Shown here: in pieces, positions 44,867-52,942 of the stretch
Layout of the letters: each line of letters opens with the position of its first letter
Numbering within the stretch: position 1 is the stretch's first letter
Assembly (NCBI GenBank): GCA_023381015.1
Contig: JAMCTE010000012.1
Coordinates: 1-64,000, forward strand
Length of the DNA stretch: 64,000 nucleotides
Origin: Patescibacteria group bacterium
GTDB lineage: Bacteria > Patescibacteriota > Microgenomatia > UBA1406 > GWC2-37-13
Direction: 5' to 3'
The notes under the pieces: generated by a model
Database searches by the model: none
Told to the model about the DNA's origin: nothing
Seen by the model: the letters and a program-made list of their open reading frames with translations, nothing else
Program-made: the position numbers and the translations under genes

Positions 44867-45336
44867 GAACTACGATAATTCCAGCTCAGATTACGACCGT
44901 TGAAGATAAAGTGGCTGGCTCACTCAATATGACTCAGGTATTAATCCTGATGACGCCGATTCTTTGGACTGCTATTGTCTATATTTTGCTCACACCCAGT
45001 ATGAAGCTCACTTCGCTTAAGCTTGTGCTCATTATTATCTCCACGACGATCTCGGGGATTTTAGCCTTGAGGATTAAAGACAAAATAGTGGCAGAGTGGC
45101 TTGGAGTGCTTCTGAAATATCGCCTGAGACCAAAATACTGGCTTTATAACAAAAACGACATAACCAATCGCACTATCGATATTCCCGACATTCCTGATAT
45201 TGCACTAGTCTCAAGAAAATTATCAAAGAAATTAGCTAGTAAGCATAAGACCGAGATTAATATCTCTGATCTAGTCAGATTCGAGCAATTGATCGACTCT
45301 GGCAAAGTTGCCGTTCGTTATCAAATGAAGAATTAA
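44863..45336 (+). CDS. PrgI-family secretion protein (VirB3-like)
   Basis: 157 residues. Two hydrophobic helices near the N-terminus (about 25-45 and 52-70), then a basic soluble segment (LLKYRLRPKYWLYNKND). This is the PrgI/VirB3 arrangement that normally precedes and pairs with VirB4. The C-terminal 60 residues are longer than average. It overlaps the gene upstream (ATGA) and ends 4 bp before the next, consistent with one operon. Confidence 0.83.
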   Translation: MRTTIIPAQITTVEDKVAGSLNMTQVLILMTPILWTAIVYILLTPSMKLTSLKLVLIIISTTISGILALRIKDKIVAEWLGVLLKYRLRPKYWLYNKNDITNRTIDIPDIPDIALVSRKLSKKLASKHKTEINISDLVRFEQLIDSGKVAVRYQMKN

Positions 45337-45340
45337 AACT

Positions 45341-45958
45341 ATGAGTATCTTTAGCAAATCAAAAAAGTCTAGCAGTCGAGGGCAAATCCAGATTAGAGAA
45401 GTCGTGGATAATATCCTTGTTCTGCCGGGTAACGAATATCGCCAAATCTTGGAAACTTCGTCAGTAAATTTTGAGCTCAAGAGTGAAGAAGAACAGGATG
45501 TGATTATCGATAGCTTTCAAAATTTCTTAAATTCTCTTCCGTGTGAAATTCAAATACTCGTTCGTGTGCGAGAAGTCGATATTGATCGCTACGTCGAAGA
45601 TATTGGTAAAACCAAAGATAAAGAAACTATCCTTGCCTACAAAAAACAGATTGAGGGCTATTGCTCATTCGTTAAAAAACTAGTCTCTGGTAATAAAATC
45701 CTTTCTCGCCGTTTTTATATTGTCATTCCTTACAAACACACTGAGCGTCATCAAGATATGAAGCTCATCAAAGAACATTTAAATCTTGAGAAAGACATCA
45801 TCATCAAAGGCTTGGAACGCATGCAGATGAAAGCGCGAAGTATAACAGGCCTTGAAATTCTCAATTTATTTTATGGTTTCTACAACCCGGAAAGTCTGAA
45901 AACTCAGGCATTAACGAGAGAAACAGTCGAAGCCTTACTGAAAAATAATTATGTTTAA
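45341..45958 (+). CDS. TraC/VirB4 N-terminal-domain-like protein
   Basis: 205 residues, soluble. It begins with a Ser/Lys tail, then DNILVLPGNEYRQILETSSV, FQNFLNSLPCEIQILVRVRE and RRFYIVIPY, the alpha/beta pattern of the N-terminal domain of VirB4/TraC ATPases without the ATPase core. It precedes and overlaps virB4 by 8 bp, so the VirB4 function appears split between two genes, as in other Gram-positive-type systems. It probably anchors VirB4 to the PrgI/VirB3 protein. Confidence 0.78.
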   Translation: MSIFSKSKKSSSRGQIQIREVVDNILVLPGNEYRQILETSSVNFELKSEEEQDVIIDSFQNFLNSLPCEIQILVRVREVDIDRYVEDIGKTKDKETILAYKKQIEGYCSFVKKLVSGNKILSRRFYIVIPYKHTERHQDMKLIKEHLNLEKDIIIKGLERMQMKARSITGLEILNLFYGFYNPESLKTQALTRETVEALLKNNYV

Positions 45959-47750
45959 CTTAAAGAAAAAATTCACTAGCCTAAAACCAATAAAAGCTTG
46001 GCAAAAGAAGCGAAAGCTCAAAGCCATGACAAATCAGGCAGTCAAAATAGCCTTTGGTACGCAGGATCAAGTGGATTTAATTTCCTACGCAGGCCTCAAA
46101 GAGGAATCAAGCTACCTGCAGATTAACGATAGATTCGTTAGAACTTTGTTTGTCTCTGGCTATCCATATGTCGCTTCAACTGGCTGGCTTAATAACCTCA
46201 TCAACTTTAATCACGATATCGATATTAGCTATCACATCGAACAAGTTGACCCGCTTACCGCCTTGCCCAAATTAATCAGAAAGATAACCGAGCTTGAGTC
46301 TACGAAGCGCACCATGCTCAAAGAAGGCAAAGTCATAGGGAGCGAAATTACTGATCCCCTCGAATCCGCTATGGAGCTTAAAGACAAAATCCAGCGAGGC
46401 ATGGAGAAACTCTTTCAAATCTCTATCTACATGACAATTAGCGCAGAATCGCTTATTGAGCTTAACAAAGTCACCAAACTACTAGAAACAGTCATGCAGA
46501 CGAGACTTTTCTACATCAAGCCAGCAACATTCCAGCAGATTGAAGGATTGCAGTCAATCTTGCCAAGAGCCGAGAATAAACTAGCACAGAAGCGTAATCT
46601 TGATAGCTCTAGTGCTGCCTTAACTTTTCCATTTGTCTCGTCCGAGCTGGTACAGGAATCAGGCATCCTCTACGGTATCAACAAATCCAACAACTCACTA
46701 GTAATCATCGACCGATACTCTTTAAACAATGCCAACTCAATTATTTTTGCGCAGTCTGGATCGGGTAAAAGCTATACTGCAAAAGTAGAAATACTCCGCC
46801 ACCTCATGCAAGGCACCAAAGTCATCATTATTGACCCTGAGCGTGAATATAAACAACTGGCTGCAAGTGTAGGCGGAACATATATCAAACTCTCAGCCAC
46901 TTCCAAAGAGAAAATTAATCCGTTTCAGTTCTCTCAACACTCAGTCACACAGGAAAATAATCTGTCGGAGCATATCCAAGATTTAACCGAGCTTATCTCT
47001 CTCATGGTTGGGTCACTCACCTCAGAGGAGCGGGCATCGGTTGATCGAGCACTGCTTCTCACCTACAAAGAGTCTAAACTAACTCCTCGCAAAAACGCTA
47101 AAAAACAGAAAGAACTTGAATACCCACTCCTCAAGGATTTCTATAAAAATCTCAAAACCATGAAGCATAAAGATTTATGCGATAGACTTGAGCGTTTTGT
47201 AAAAGGATCATTATCAACCGTCTTTGATTCCCAAACCAATATTAAATTAGATAACCGTCTGATTGTCTTTGATATCAAAGACTTAAATGAATCCATCAGA
47301 TCAATCATGATGATGGTGGTAGCTAATTTCGTTAATAACGAAGTCAAACAAAATCCTCAGAAACGAATGCTCGTTATTGATGAGGGGTGGATACTCCTCC
47401 AAGAGCCGGAAAGTGCGAGATTTATCTCAGGACTTGTTCGACGCGCCAGAAAATACTATCTAGGTGTCACGATTATTTCCCAACAAGCCAATGACTTCCT
47501 CAACCAAGATTATGGCAAGGCGATTGCAAGTCAATCATCTTTGAGAATCCTCATGCGCCAAGACACGACCACCATTAAAAAAGTGGCTGATGAGTTTCAC
47601 TTGTCTGCCTACGAACAACACTATCTACTAACCTGTGATCGGGGTGAGGCTTTAATTATTGCTGATCAAAACCATGTAGCGGTTAAAATCGTGGCCTCAG
47701 AGCAAGAGCATCCACTCCTGACTACTGATCCCCGGGAAGTCTATATCTAG
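45951..47750 (+). CDS. virB4: VirB4-family conjugation ATPase
   Basis: 599 residues. A basic N-terminus and an alpha/beta domain (to about 240) precede the ATPase: Walker A FAQSGSGKSYTAK (about 265-277), VIIIDPEREYKQLAASVGG, Walker B MLVIDEGWILLQEPESARFI, and the sensor-like IISQQANDFLNQDYGKAI with Arg finger region SLRILMRQD. It powers pilus assembly and substrate transfer at the membrane. It is the best marker gene for phylogeny of the element. The stop is 2 bp before the M23 gene. Confidence 0.95.
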   Translation: MFNLKKKFTSLKPIKAWQKKRKLKAMTNQAVKIAFGTQDQVDLISYAGLKEESSYLQINDRFVRTLFVSGYPYVASTGWLNNLINFNHDIDISYHIEQVDPLTALPKLIRKITELESTKRTMLKEGKVIGSEITDPLESAMELKDKIQRGMEKLFQISIYMTISAESLIELNKVTKLLETVMQTRLFYIKPATFQQIEGLQSILPRAENKLAQKRNLDSSSAALTFPFVSSELVQESGILYGINKSNNSLVIIDRYSLNNANSIIFAQSGSGKSYTAKVEILRHLMQGTKVIIIDPEREYKQLAASVGGTYIKLSATSKEKINPFQFSQHSVTQENNLSEHIQDLTELISLMVGSLTSEERASVDRALLLTYKESKLTPRKNAKKQKELEYPLLKDFYKNLKTMKHKDLCDRLERFVKGSLSTVFDSQTNIKLDNRLIVFDIKDLNESIRSIMMMVVANFVNNEVKQNPQKRMLVIDEGWILLQEPESARFISGLVRRARKYYLGVTIISQQANDFLNQDYGKAIASQSSLRILMRQDTTTIKKVADEFHLSAYEQHYLLTCDRGEALIIADQNHVAVKIVASEQEHPLLTTDPREVYI

Positions 47751-47752
47751 CC

Positions 47753-48370
47753 ATGAATCCAAAGCTAGTACTTACTCTCTGGTCGTTTCGCAAAGAACTT
47801 AAATTCGTCCTCCTCGCATTCCTCACTATCCTCATGCTTCCAGTCATTGCGGTCATTCTGCTAACTCAGGTGGGTATCAATGTCATCTCTGACAAACTGG
47901 TTGATCAAAATACTACAACTCAGGCTATTCAGATCAAAGATCCAACAACTGGAGAGGTGGTAAAGGAGATAAACCCCACCGTTGTGTGGCCAACCAAAGG
48001 CGTAATTACTCTGGAATTTGCACAATCGAGCATGTATCAGGTCTTCCATACTGGCATTGATATTGCCTCTAAGCTTGATGAGCCAGTGAACCCCGCTATG
48101 GACGGCACTGTTATTTACGCGGGAGAGATATTTTGGGGATATGGCAAACACGTCATTATTGATCATGGTAATAATGTCGTGACCATCTATGCCCACCTAA
48201 ACAAGATTTATGTCTTTAAAGGCCAAAAGGTGACCACCAGCGATGTAATTGGTGGCCAAGGTCAAACTGGCTGGGCAACAGGCGTACATCTCCACTTTCA
48301 GGTGAATGTATATGGAGTACCGGTGAATCCGAGAGTCTTTTTGGATAAGGAATATAAAAATATTCACTAA
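47753..48370 (+). CDS. M23 peptidase, cell-wall hydrolase of the secretion system
   Basis: 205 residues. One N-terminal helix (about 20-45), then a LytM/M23 domain with His-x3-Asp in VFHTGIDIASKLDEPVN, the glycine-rich strand DGTVIYAGEIFWGYGKHVII, HGNNVVTIYAHL, and the final HLHFQV zinc ligands. It would cleave peptide cross-links in peptidoglycan to open a path for the transfer channel, the role VirB1 has in diderms. The 3' end overlaps the AbiEii-like gene by 4 bp on the opposite strand. Confidence 0.92.
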   Translation: MNPKLVLTLWSFRKELKFVLLAFLTILMLPVIAVILLTQVGINVISDKLVDQNTTTQAIQIKDPTTGEVVKEINPTVVWPTKGVITLEFAQSSMYQVFHTGIDIASKLDEPVNPAMDGTVIYAGEIFWGYGKHVIIDHGNNVVTIYAHLNKIYVFKGQKVTTSDVIGGQGQTGWATGVHLHFQVNVYGVPVNPRVFLDKEYKNIH

Positions 48371-49770
48371 TACCTAGTGTTCACATAATAACCATGCCTT
48401 CCGCCACATGGATAACCATATTTATCTTTGTGGGCATTGAGGATTCCATTATTTGAGGATCTCGTAAATTTCTTACCACAATAGCTACATTGGTAGACAT
48501 ATTTAGGACCCAATGAATGTCGAGTACCAATTCTTCTAAAACTAGTTCGTGGGCGAAATTGTGGTTTATTGGGATCAAAAAGGTAAGGATTTTCTGGAGT
48601 TTCTCCTGCTTTCGATAGCTCTATGAGGAATCCCTCTCTCGGAGTGAAGCTATCGTCGGTATTTTCGATGGACTGAAAATTTTCTGCAACAAAACATCTA
48701 ATGCCGGGAAGGTGTTGACCTCCAGAACAGTTATACGCATAAAAATACTCGCGTTGTTGGCCATCCCTTTTCTGTAGATATTTCAAGGAATAAGGCTCAA
48801 TAACGCGATCTTCACCTTTATACCTCACTCTCAAAAGGGTTTGTGATCGAGCCGCTTTCATGATCGGCATGCGCAAATCTTCCCCAAAATAAGCAAAGTC
48901 TGTATATCCACTGTCCGTGTAAATACTAAATATACTTTCGAGGTCAGCAAGAAGAGTATTTATGGCATCATCAACTCCAAAAATAATACTTTTGGCACAT
49001 ACGAGAGATTTGTCCCAGTACTCACGGAAATAGTCGAATGAGGTTTTTAACAGGATATTTTTCAAGACTTGAGGGTTCCGTTCAAATATTGTTTTTTTGA
49101 TTAGTGTTTCAACAACTTCTTTTTTGTTTAGCTGCCCTCCCAGTAACTTTATTGAGTATGCATAATCGAATAGATCGGGTGCATGTTGTCTTTGAAGCAA
49201 ACATTTTAACTTTGTAGCGATAATTTCCTCCAACTTTACACACTTGATATCTACTACAAGCTCCGAGAAATCAGAATAGGGGTGAATAAGTTTTACGCTT
49301 TGAATAGGCAAAAGAACCTTATCAAAGCGGGTTATGTCCATGGATATTTTAATCCTGAAATGATCGGTATTGCCGTAAAAATCTCTAAAATATACCCTCG
49401 CCTCATAAACCTTCAGTCCTGGAATTGGAACTTCGCTAGCAGAAAATTTTTCTTCCACTTTATTATCATCTCTAATAAAAGATATCTCGGCTTTTTCTTG
49501 GATAAAGTCACATACTTTATTAATTTCGCTTAGTAGAACTTCCTGAGAGATATCTCCTGGGATACCAAAATCTAGATCATTTGAATATCTGGTATTTTCA
49601 AAGTATCCTTTTCGTAAAGCGTTACCACCTTTCAGGAACAAAGTTTCCTTCAGATCACTAATGGTAAAAAGACCATATAACAACCAGCCGAAGACATAAT
49701 CTCTTTCCACATTTGCTCGGTGAATTTGAAACTCTAATGATTTTGCATCTATTTCGTCTTTTTGAATCAT
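48367..49770 (-). CDS. AbiEii-like nucleotidyltransferase fused to WYL-like and zinc-finger regions
   Basis: 467 residues in three parts. Residues 1-290 match AbiEii/AbiGii toxins: LFLKGGNALRKGYF, RYSNDLDFGIPGD (the metal/NTP SxDLDF motif), and EEIIATKLKCLLQRQHAPDLFDY. Residues about 300-390 resemble a WYL domain: LLRVRYKGEDRVIEPYSLKY, FYAYNC, and IRCFVAENFQSIE then FTPR. The C-terminus has a zinc-finger-like CSYCGKKF, then H and C residues in HKDKYGYPCGGRHG. AbiEii proteins transfer nucleotides, often to tRNA. A small XRE-type HTH gene diverges from it, suggesting a toxin-antitoxin or phage-defence pair. The ATG at 49770 is tentative. Confidence 0.75.
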   Translation of the reverse strand: MIQKDEIDAKSLEFQIHRANVERDYVFGWLLYGLFTISDLKETLFLKGGNALRKGYFENTRYSNDLDFGIPGDISQEVLLSEINKVCDFIQEKAEISFIRDDNKVEEKFSASEVPIPGLKVYEARVYFRDFYGNTDHFRIKISMDITRFDKVLLPIQSVKLIHPYSDFSELVVDIKCVKLEEIIATKLKCLLQRQHAPDLFDYAYSIKLLGGQLNKKEVVETLIKKTIFERNPQVLKNILLKTSFDYFREYWDKSLVCAKSIIFGVDDAINTLLADLESIFSIYTDSGYTDFAYFGEDLRMPIMKAARSQTLLRVRYKGEDRVIEPYSLKYLQKRDGQQREYFYAYNCSGGQHLPGIRCFVAENFQSIENTDDSFTPREGFLIELSKAGETPENPYLFDPNKPQFRPRTSFRRIGTRHSLGPKYVYQCSYCGKKFTRSSNNGILNAHKDKYGYPCGGRHGYYVNTRY

Positions 49771-49820
49771 ATTTATACACAAACTGGCTTATTTACTACG
49801 CAATAGTATAATATAAATAT

Positions 49821-50024
49821 ATGAATAGCCAGGATATGGAGAACTTTGGTAAAAGAATTAAGATTGCCAGAGAAAAGTTGGATCTCACACAAGTAGAAAT
49901 TGCAAAAAAAGCTGACATGACGGTTAACTACTACGCCATGATAGAGCGTGGTGAGGTAAACCCATCGTACGAGAAAATAAAGAGTATTGCCAAAGTCCTC
50001 AAACTCAAGATCACTATTTCCTAG
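49821..50024 (+). CDS. XRE-family HTH protein (possible antitoxin)
   Basis: 67 residues, almost entirely a Cro/C1-type HTH: FGKRIKIAREKLDLTQVEIA, then ADMTVNYYAMIERGEVNPSY and KIKSIAKVLKLKITI. TATAAT at 49807-49812 lies 9 nt before the ATG. It diverges from the AbiEii-like gene across about 50 bp, so it can bind the shared intergenic region and repress both. The usual AbiEi partner is not present, so this HTH protein may replace it. Overlaps the next convergent gene by 11 bp. Confidence 0.85.
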   Translation: MNSQDMENFGKRIKIAREKLDLTQVEIAKKADMTVNYYAMIERGEVNPSYEKIKSIAKVLKLKITIS

Positions 50025-50265
50025 CATTAAGTGCTAGTTTGGCAGATTCTCTCATCATTTCGACCAGTTTTTCAGCCTCTTCGAATGTTGCTCTCTTAGG
50101 ATTTGTTTGTTGTAGGCTCTCCAGAGCAGATTTGAACATCTGATCGTGATTTGCAGTATCTATAGCAAATTGCAATGTCTCTTTTGGTACTGCCTCAAAT
50201 TTTTCCTTGCCGATAGCAGTAATCTCATCCCACGGTAGCGAAGCAATACTGCTATTTTTATCCAT
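50014..50265 (-). CDS. Small helical protein, unknown
   Basis: 83 residues: IASLPWDEITAIGKEKFEAV, then several charged helices ending AKLALNARK. No metal, membrane or nucleotide motif is visible. The ATG at 50265 is chosen because TATAAT lies 6 nt upstream on the minus strand, the leaderless pattern otherwise seen in the backbone. It converges with the HTH gene. Not recognised. Confidence 0.5.
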   Translation of the reverse strand: MDKNSSIASLPWDEITAIGKEKFEAVPKETLQFAIDTANHDQMFKSALESLQQTNPKRATFEEAEKLVEMMRESAKLALNARK

Positions 50266-50316
50266 GAGCGTATTATAGTCCAAGAAGCTTGCAGGAGGAA
50301 ATTACCGATATTTCCG

Positions 50317-50757
50317 CTACATGTATTTTTCGTACCCAATAAAGTTAAATAAATCTACGGCGAAGCCGCCGTCCTCAAGACGGCGCATAAATTCTCTGCT
50401 TTTTGCCTGAGAAAGGATATTTAGGCTACCTTCCCATAGAATATTGCGGTCGATAATGGCTAGTTTTCGGTGGTGATTGCCTGTGCAAAGCAGTACTTGG
50501 ATGCCAATATCCTCAAATTCTTGGATTTCCACCTCAGATTGCTCATCGTAGCCATCTATGTGTTCTCGTGGGTCTCGAGTGATTATGTAGATTTTAACTC
50601 CACGCTCAACCAAACGTCGAAATACTGGCCAAAAAGTCTTCATTCTAGCTATGGTGATGAATGGACTTTCTATAATTACCTCATTCTGACTATTTTCTAA
50701 GTCAGTCAGAAATTTGCAGAAGAAGGTTTTCTCGTCATGTAAAGAGGTTTTAATCAT
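50317..50757 (-). CDS. Phospholipase D-like (HKD) protein
   Basis: 146 residues with a single HKD motif, HHRKLAIIDRNILWEGSLN (H-x-K-x4-D-x6-GSxN), near residues 90-112, preceded by EVIIESPFITIARM and VKIYIITRDPREH. Single-HKD PLD proteins act as dimers; element-borne ones are often nucleases (Nuc/BfiI-like). A strong Shine-Dalgarno (GGAGGAGG) lies upstream. It is the last gene before the right end of the element. Confidence 0.85.
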   Translation of the reverse strand: MIKTSLHDEKTFFCKFLTDLENSQNEVIIESPFITIARMKTFWPVFRRLVERGVKIYIITRDPREHIDGYDEQSEVEIQEFEDIGIQVLLCTGNHHRKLAIIDRNILWEGSLNILSQAKSREFMRRLEDGGFAVDLFNFIGYEKYM

Positions 50758-50830
50758 GTAAATCCTCCTCCGACTTCGATTGATACAGTTCCATTAACCT
50801 GGTAAAATGCACTAGGTAATTATCGGAGAG

Positions 50831-50859
50831 CGGTTCAAAATAAGAATCGTCCTCCGCAC
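50831..50859. other. Predicted right attachment site (attR)
   Basis: CGGTTCAA, CGTCCTC and a terminal GCAC repeat parts of the tRNA-Leu 3' end at 27977-27999. A CGGAG/CTCCG dyad (50824-50855) mimics a T-arm. The next gene begins 3 nt later. Inferred from similarity. Confidence 0.45.
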
Positions 50860-50861
50860 CG

Positions 50862-51650
50862 ATGTCAAACTATAAAAAAGAACTTGAGTTTGCAAAAACC
50901 ACCGCCTTGAAAGCGGGCGACATCATCATAAAAAATTTCCTCCATTCCAAAGCTACCGTCAAAGCCAACATTTCTCCCGTGACCGAGACCGACCTGGCCG
51001 TCAGCCGGATGGTCATCGATGAAGTCAAGAAAACCTTTCCTCAGCACCAGGTGATGGATGAAGAGCTGCAAAACGACAAACAAGAATCGAATGACTTTCT
51101 CTGGGTTTGTGACCCAATCGACGGCACCGTTCCTTTTGCCAACCACATTCCGACCTCGATGTTTTCCCTGGCCCTTTGCAAAAATGGCGACCCGGTCGTC
51201 GCCGTCATCTTTGACCCTTACATGAAAAGACTGCTTTATAGCGTAAAAGGTGAACCTTCTTTCGCCAACGACCAGATAACCTCGGTAAGGAAATCCAGAC
51301 TCCAGGTCGGGGATACTGTTTATGCCTTGCCATACTGGTTCAAGGATTTCGATTCCGCCAAATTCTTCTCGATTTTTAGACAAAAGAAAATGCTCGTCTC
51401 ATACGTCGAATCGATCGTCTACCTGGCGATGTTAGTTGCGACAGGCGCGATCCCGGCCTTTGTCAGCTCGGCCGCCAACCCTTGGGACAGGGCCGCTGCC
51501 AAACTGATCGTCGAGGCCGCCGGAGGAAAAATGACCGATGAGAAGGGGAGCGAACTGACTGTTTTCGGAAAACACGAACTATTGATCGCCTCAAACGCAA
51601 TCGTCCACGAAGAAATCCTGGAGATAGTGAAAAGCTGCCGGAAAACTTGA
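50862..51650 (+). CDS. Inositol-monophosphatase-family phosphatase
   Basis: Mg-dependent sugar or inositol phosphatase, 262 residues. Metal-site motifs: Glu in VMDEELQ, DPIDGTVPFANHIP (the DPxDGT box) and WDRAAAKLIVEAAGGKMTD (the WDxAA motif). Complete. It has no -10 box at the usual distance; the 3-nt gap to the element end means its native upstream sequence was displaced, and joining the flanks puts it right after tRNA-Leu. Substrate (inositol-P, fructose-bisphosphate, PAP or other) cannot be decided. Confidence 0.88.
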   Translation: MSNYKKELEFAKTTALKAGDIIIKNFLHSKATVKANISPVTETDLAVSRMVIDEVKKTFPQHQVMDEELQNDKQESNDFLWVCDPIDGTVPFANHIPTSMFSLALCKNGDPVVAVIFDPYMKRLLYSVKGEPSFANDQITSVRKSRLQVGDTVYALPYWFKDFDSAKFFSIFRQKKMLVSYVESIVYLAMLVATGAIPAFVSSAANPWDRAAAKLIVEAAGGKMTDEKGSELTVFGKHELLIASNAIVHEEILEIVKSCRKT

Positions 51651-51672
51651 CGAAAAAAGTAAGTAAAAAACT

Positions 51673-52914
51673 TTAAGCAAAAGAGTTCAAGGTATCGACC
51701 AATATCTCCAACCCATGATCCAAGGCTTTCCTCTCGATGGTCAAGGGCGGCATCAGTTGGATGCCGGTTTCGCTCGACTTGCATACGTGTAAGCCTTTTT
51801 CGTAAACCGAATCAATAATTTTTTTCGTGGAAATTTTCTTGCCGTCGAGTTTAAGCTGGATGCCGATTTCCATGCCTATGCCGTTAATGTCGTCAACTAA
51901 AGAATTATTGCTTAAATTATTGCGCAACGTTTCCATTACATAATAACCGTCCTTTTCTGCCTTTCTCCAGACTTTATCCCTATTATGGATTTCTAGAGTT
52001 TTCAAAGCCGCGGCGACCGCTACCGGATTCCAGCCAAAAGTCGATTGGGGCTGGCTTTTGGCATAGACAGATTCGGCTATTTCTTTCGCTGTCGCCATCG
52101 TCCCTATCGGCAAAGCTCCGTTTGACATCCCTTTGGCAAAAGTGACAAAATCCGGAACGACATTCTCAAGTTCTAAACCAAACAACTTGCCGCATCTGGA
52201 AAAACCCGTACCGACTTCGTCAAGGATCAACAAAGCGTCATATTTTCTAGTCAAATCCCTGACTGACTTTAGGAATCCGACCGGGGCGACGTCGGTCGTA
52301 CCCCAACCGGTGACTATACCGGCTTCGCAGACAACCGCAGCCACGTCTTTTTTTTGGAGCACTTTTTCCAATTCGTTTATAAATTTTTTCAAAACCGACT
52401 CTTTATTTTTGTCGTGGCTTTTTACCCCGGGAAACTTTAGTTGAACATAGTCTTGGTAAGAAAGAAACAGCGATTTCGACAATAAATATTCGGGTTTGTA
52501 TCCAATCTCCAATACGCTATAAAGCGAGCCGTGGAAAGTATCGGAAAAACCGACGATTTTTTTCTTCCCCGTGAAAGCCCTGGCGGCTTTTATGGCCATG
52601 ACGTTGGCATTGACGCCTCCGGTCTCCCGGCTAAAAACATCCAACTTCTTTGGGAGTTTGCTGGCCAGATAGTCGGCGTACTTTTCTTGAATCGGATCGT
52701 GGGTCCACATCGGGACGTAGGTATTCTTTTTAGCCTGAGCGATTATGGCGTCGGTGACTTCGGGATTGTTCCAACCGAGATTGGTTACATTCCAACCGCT
52801 CGTGAAGTCGATCAGTTTTTTGCCTTGATCGTCCCAGATATAAGGTCCTTGAGCTTTTGATACTCTGAATCTAAAAGCCGAGTTTAAATTATGAATAATT
52901 CTGCCATTGAACAT
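51673..52914 (-). CDS. Class III PLP aminotransferase
   Basis: 413 residues. Family motifs: GPYIWDDQGKKLIDFTSGWN, NLGWNNPEV, the PLP-Asp region LLILDEVGTGFSRCGKLFG, and Schiff-base Lys in VTFAKGMSNGALPIGTMA. The usual SGTEA segment before the AIKAAR helix is SRETGGVNANVMAIKAAR, so the substrate pocket is atypical. Relatives act on ornithine, GABA, beta-alanine or glutamate semialdehyde. The substrate here is unknown. Converges with the phosphatase gene, 22 bp away. Confidence 0.88.
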   Translation of the reverse strand: MFNGRIIHNLNSAFRFRVSKAQGPYIWDDQGKKLIDFTSGWNVTNLGWNNPEVTDAIIAQAKKNTYVPMWTHDPIQEKYADYLASKLPKKLDVFSRETGGVNANVMAIKAARAFTGKKKIVGFSDTFHGSLYSVLEIGYKPEYLLSKSLFLSYQDYVQLKFPGVKSHDKNKESVLKKFINELEKVLQKKDVAAVVCEAGIVTGWGTTDVAPVGFLKSVRDLTRKYDALLILDEVGTGFSRCGKLFGLELENVVPDFVTFAKGMSNGALPIGTMATAKEIAESVYAKSQPQSTFGWNPVAVAAALKTLEIHNRDKVWRKAEKDGYYVMETLRNNLSNNSLVDDINGIGMEIGIQLKLDGKKISTKKIIDSVYEKGLHVCKSSETGIQLMPPLTIERKALDHGLEILVDTLNSFA

Positions 52915-52942
52915 TTAGTTGATTTTATAACAGGCCCGGGAT

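Larger units (their letters stand above)
28000..50859. mobile_element. Integrative and conjugative element at tRNA-Leu with metal/redox cargo
   Basis: About 22.9 kb between the tRNA-Leu 3' end and the inositol-phosphatase-family gene. The serine recombinase is at the left edge. The coupling ATPase and replication-relaxation protein follow, then the BlaI-regulated cargo, the VirB2-VirB6-PrgI-VirB4-M23 operon, the AbiEii-like unit and the PLD gene. Codon use is visibly more AT-rich than the flanks, and several genes have strong Shine-Dalgarno sites, unlike the backbone. No VirB7-B10 or VirB11 is visible, consistent with a single-membrane (monoderm-type) conjugation machine. No canonical relaxase was recognised. 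Confidence 0.85.

Noticed and set aside
28000-50859. Integrated prophage or plasmid rather than a conjugative element
   Set aside because: No capsid, terminase, tail or replication-initiation gene was seen, while several conjugation proteins are clear.
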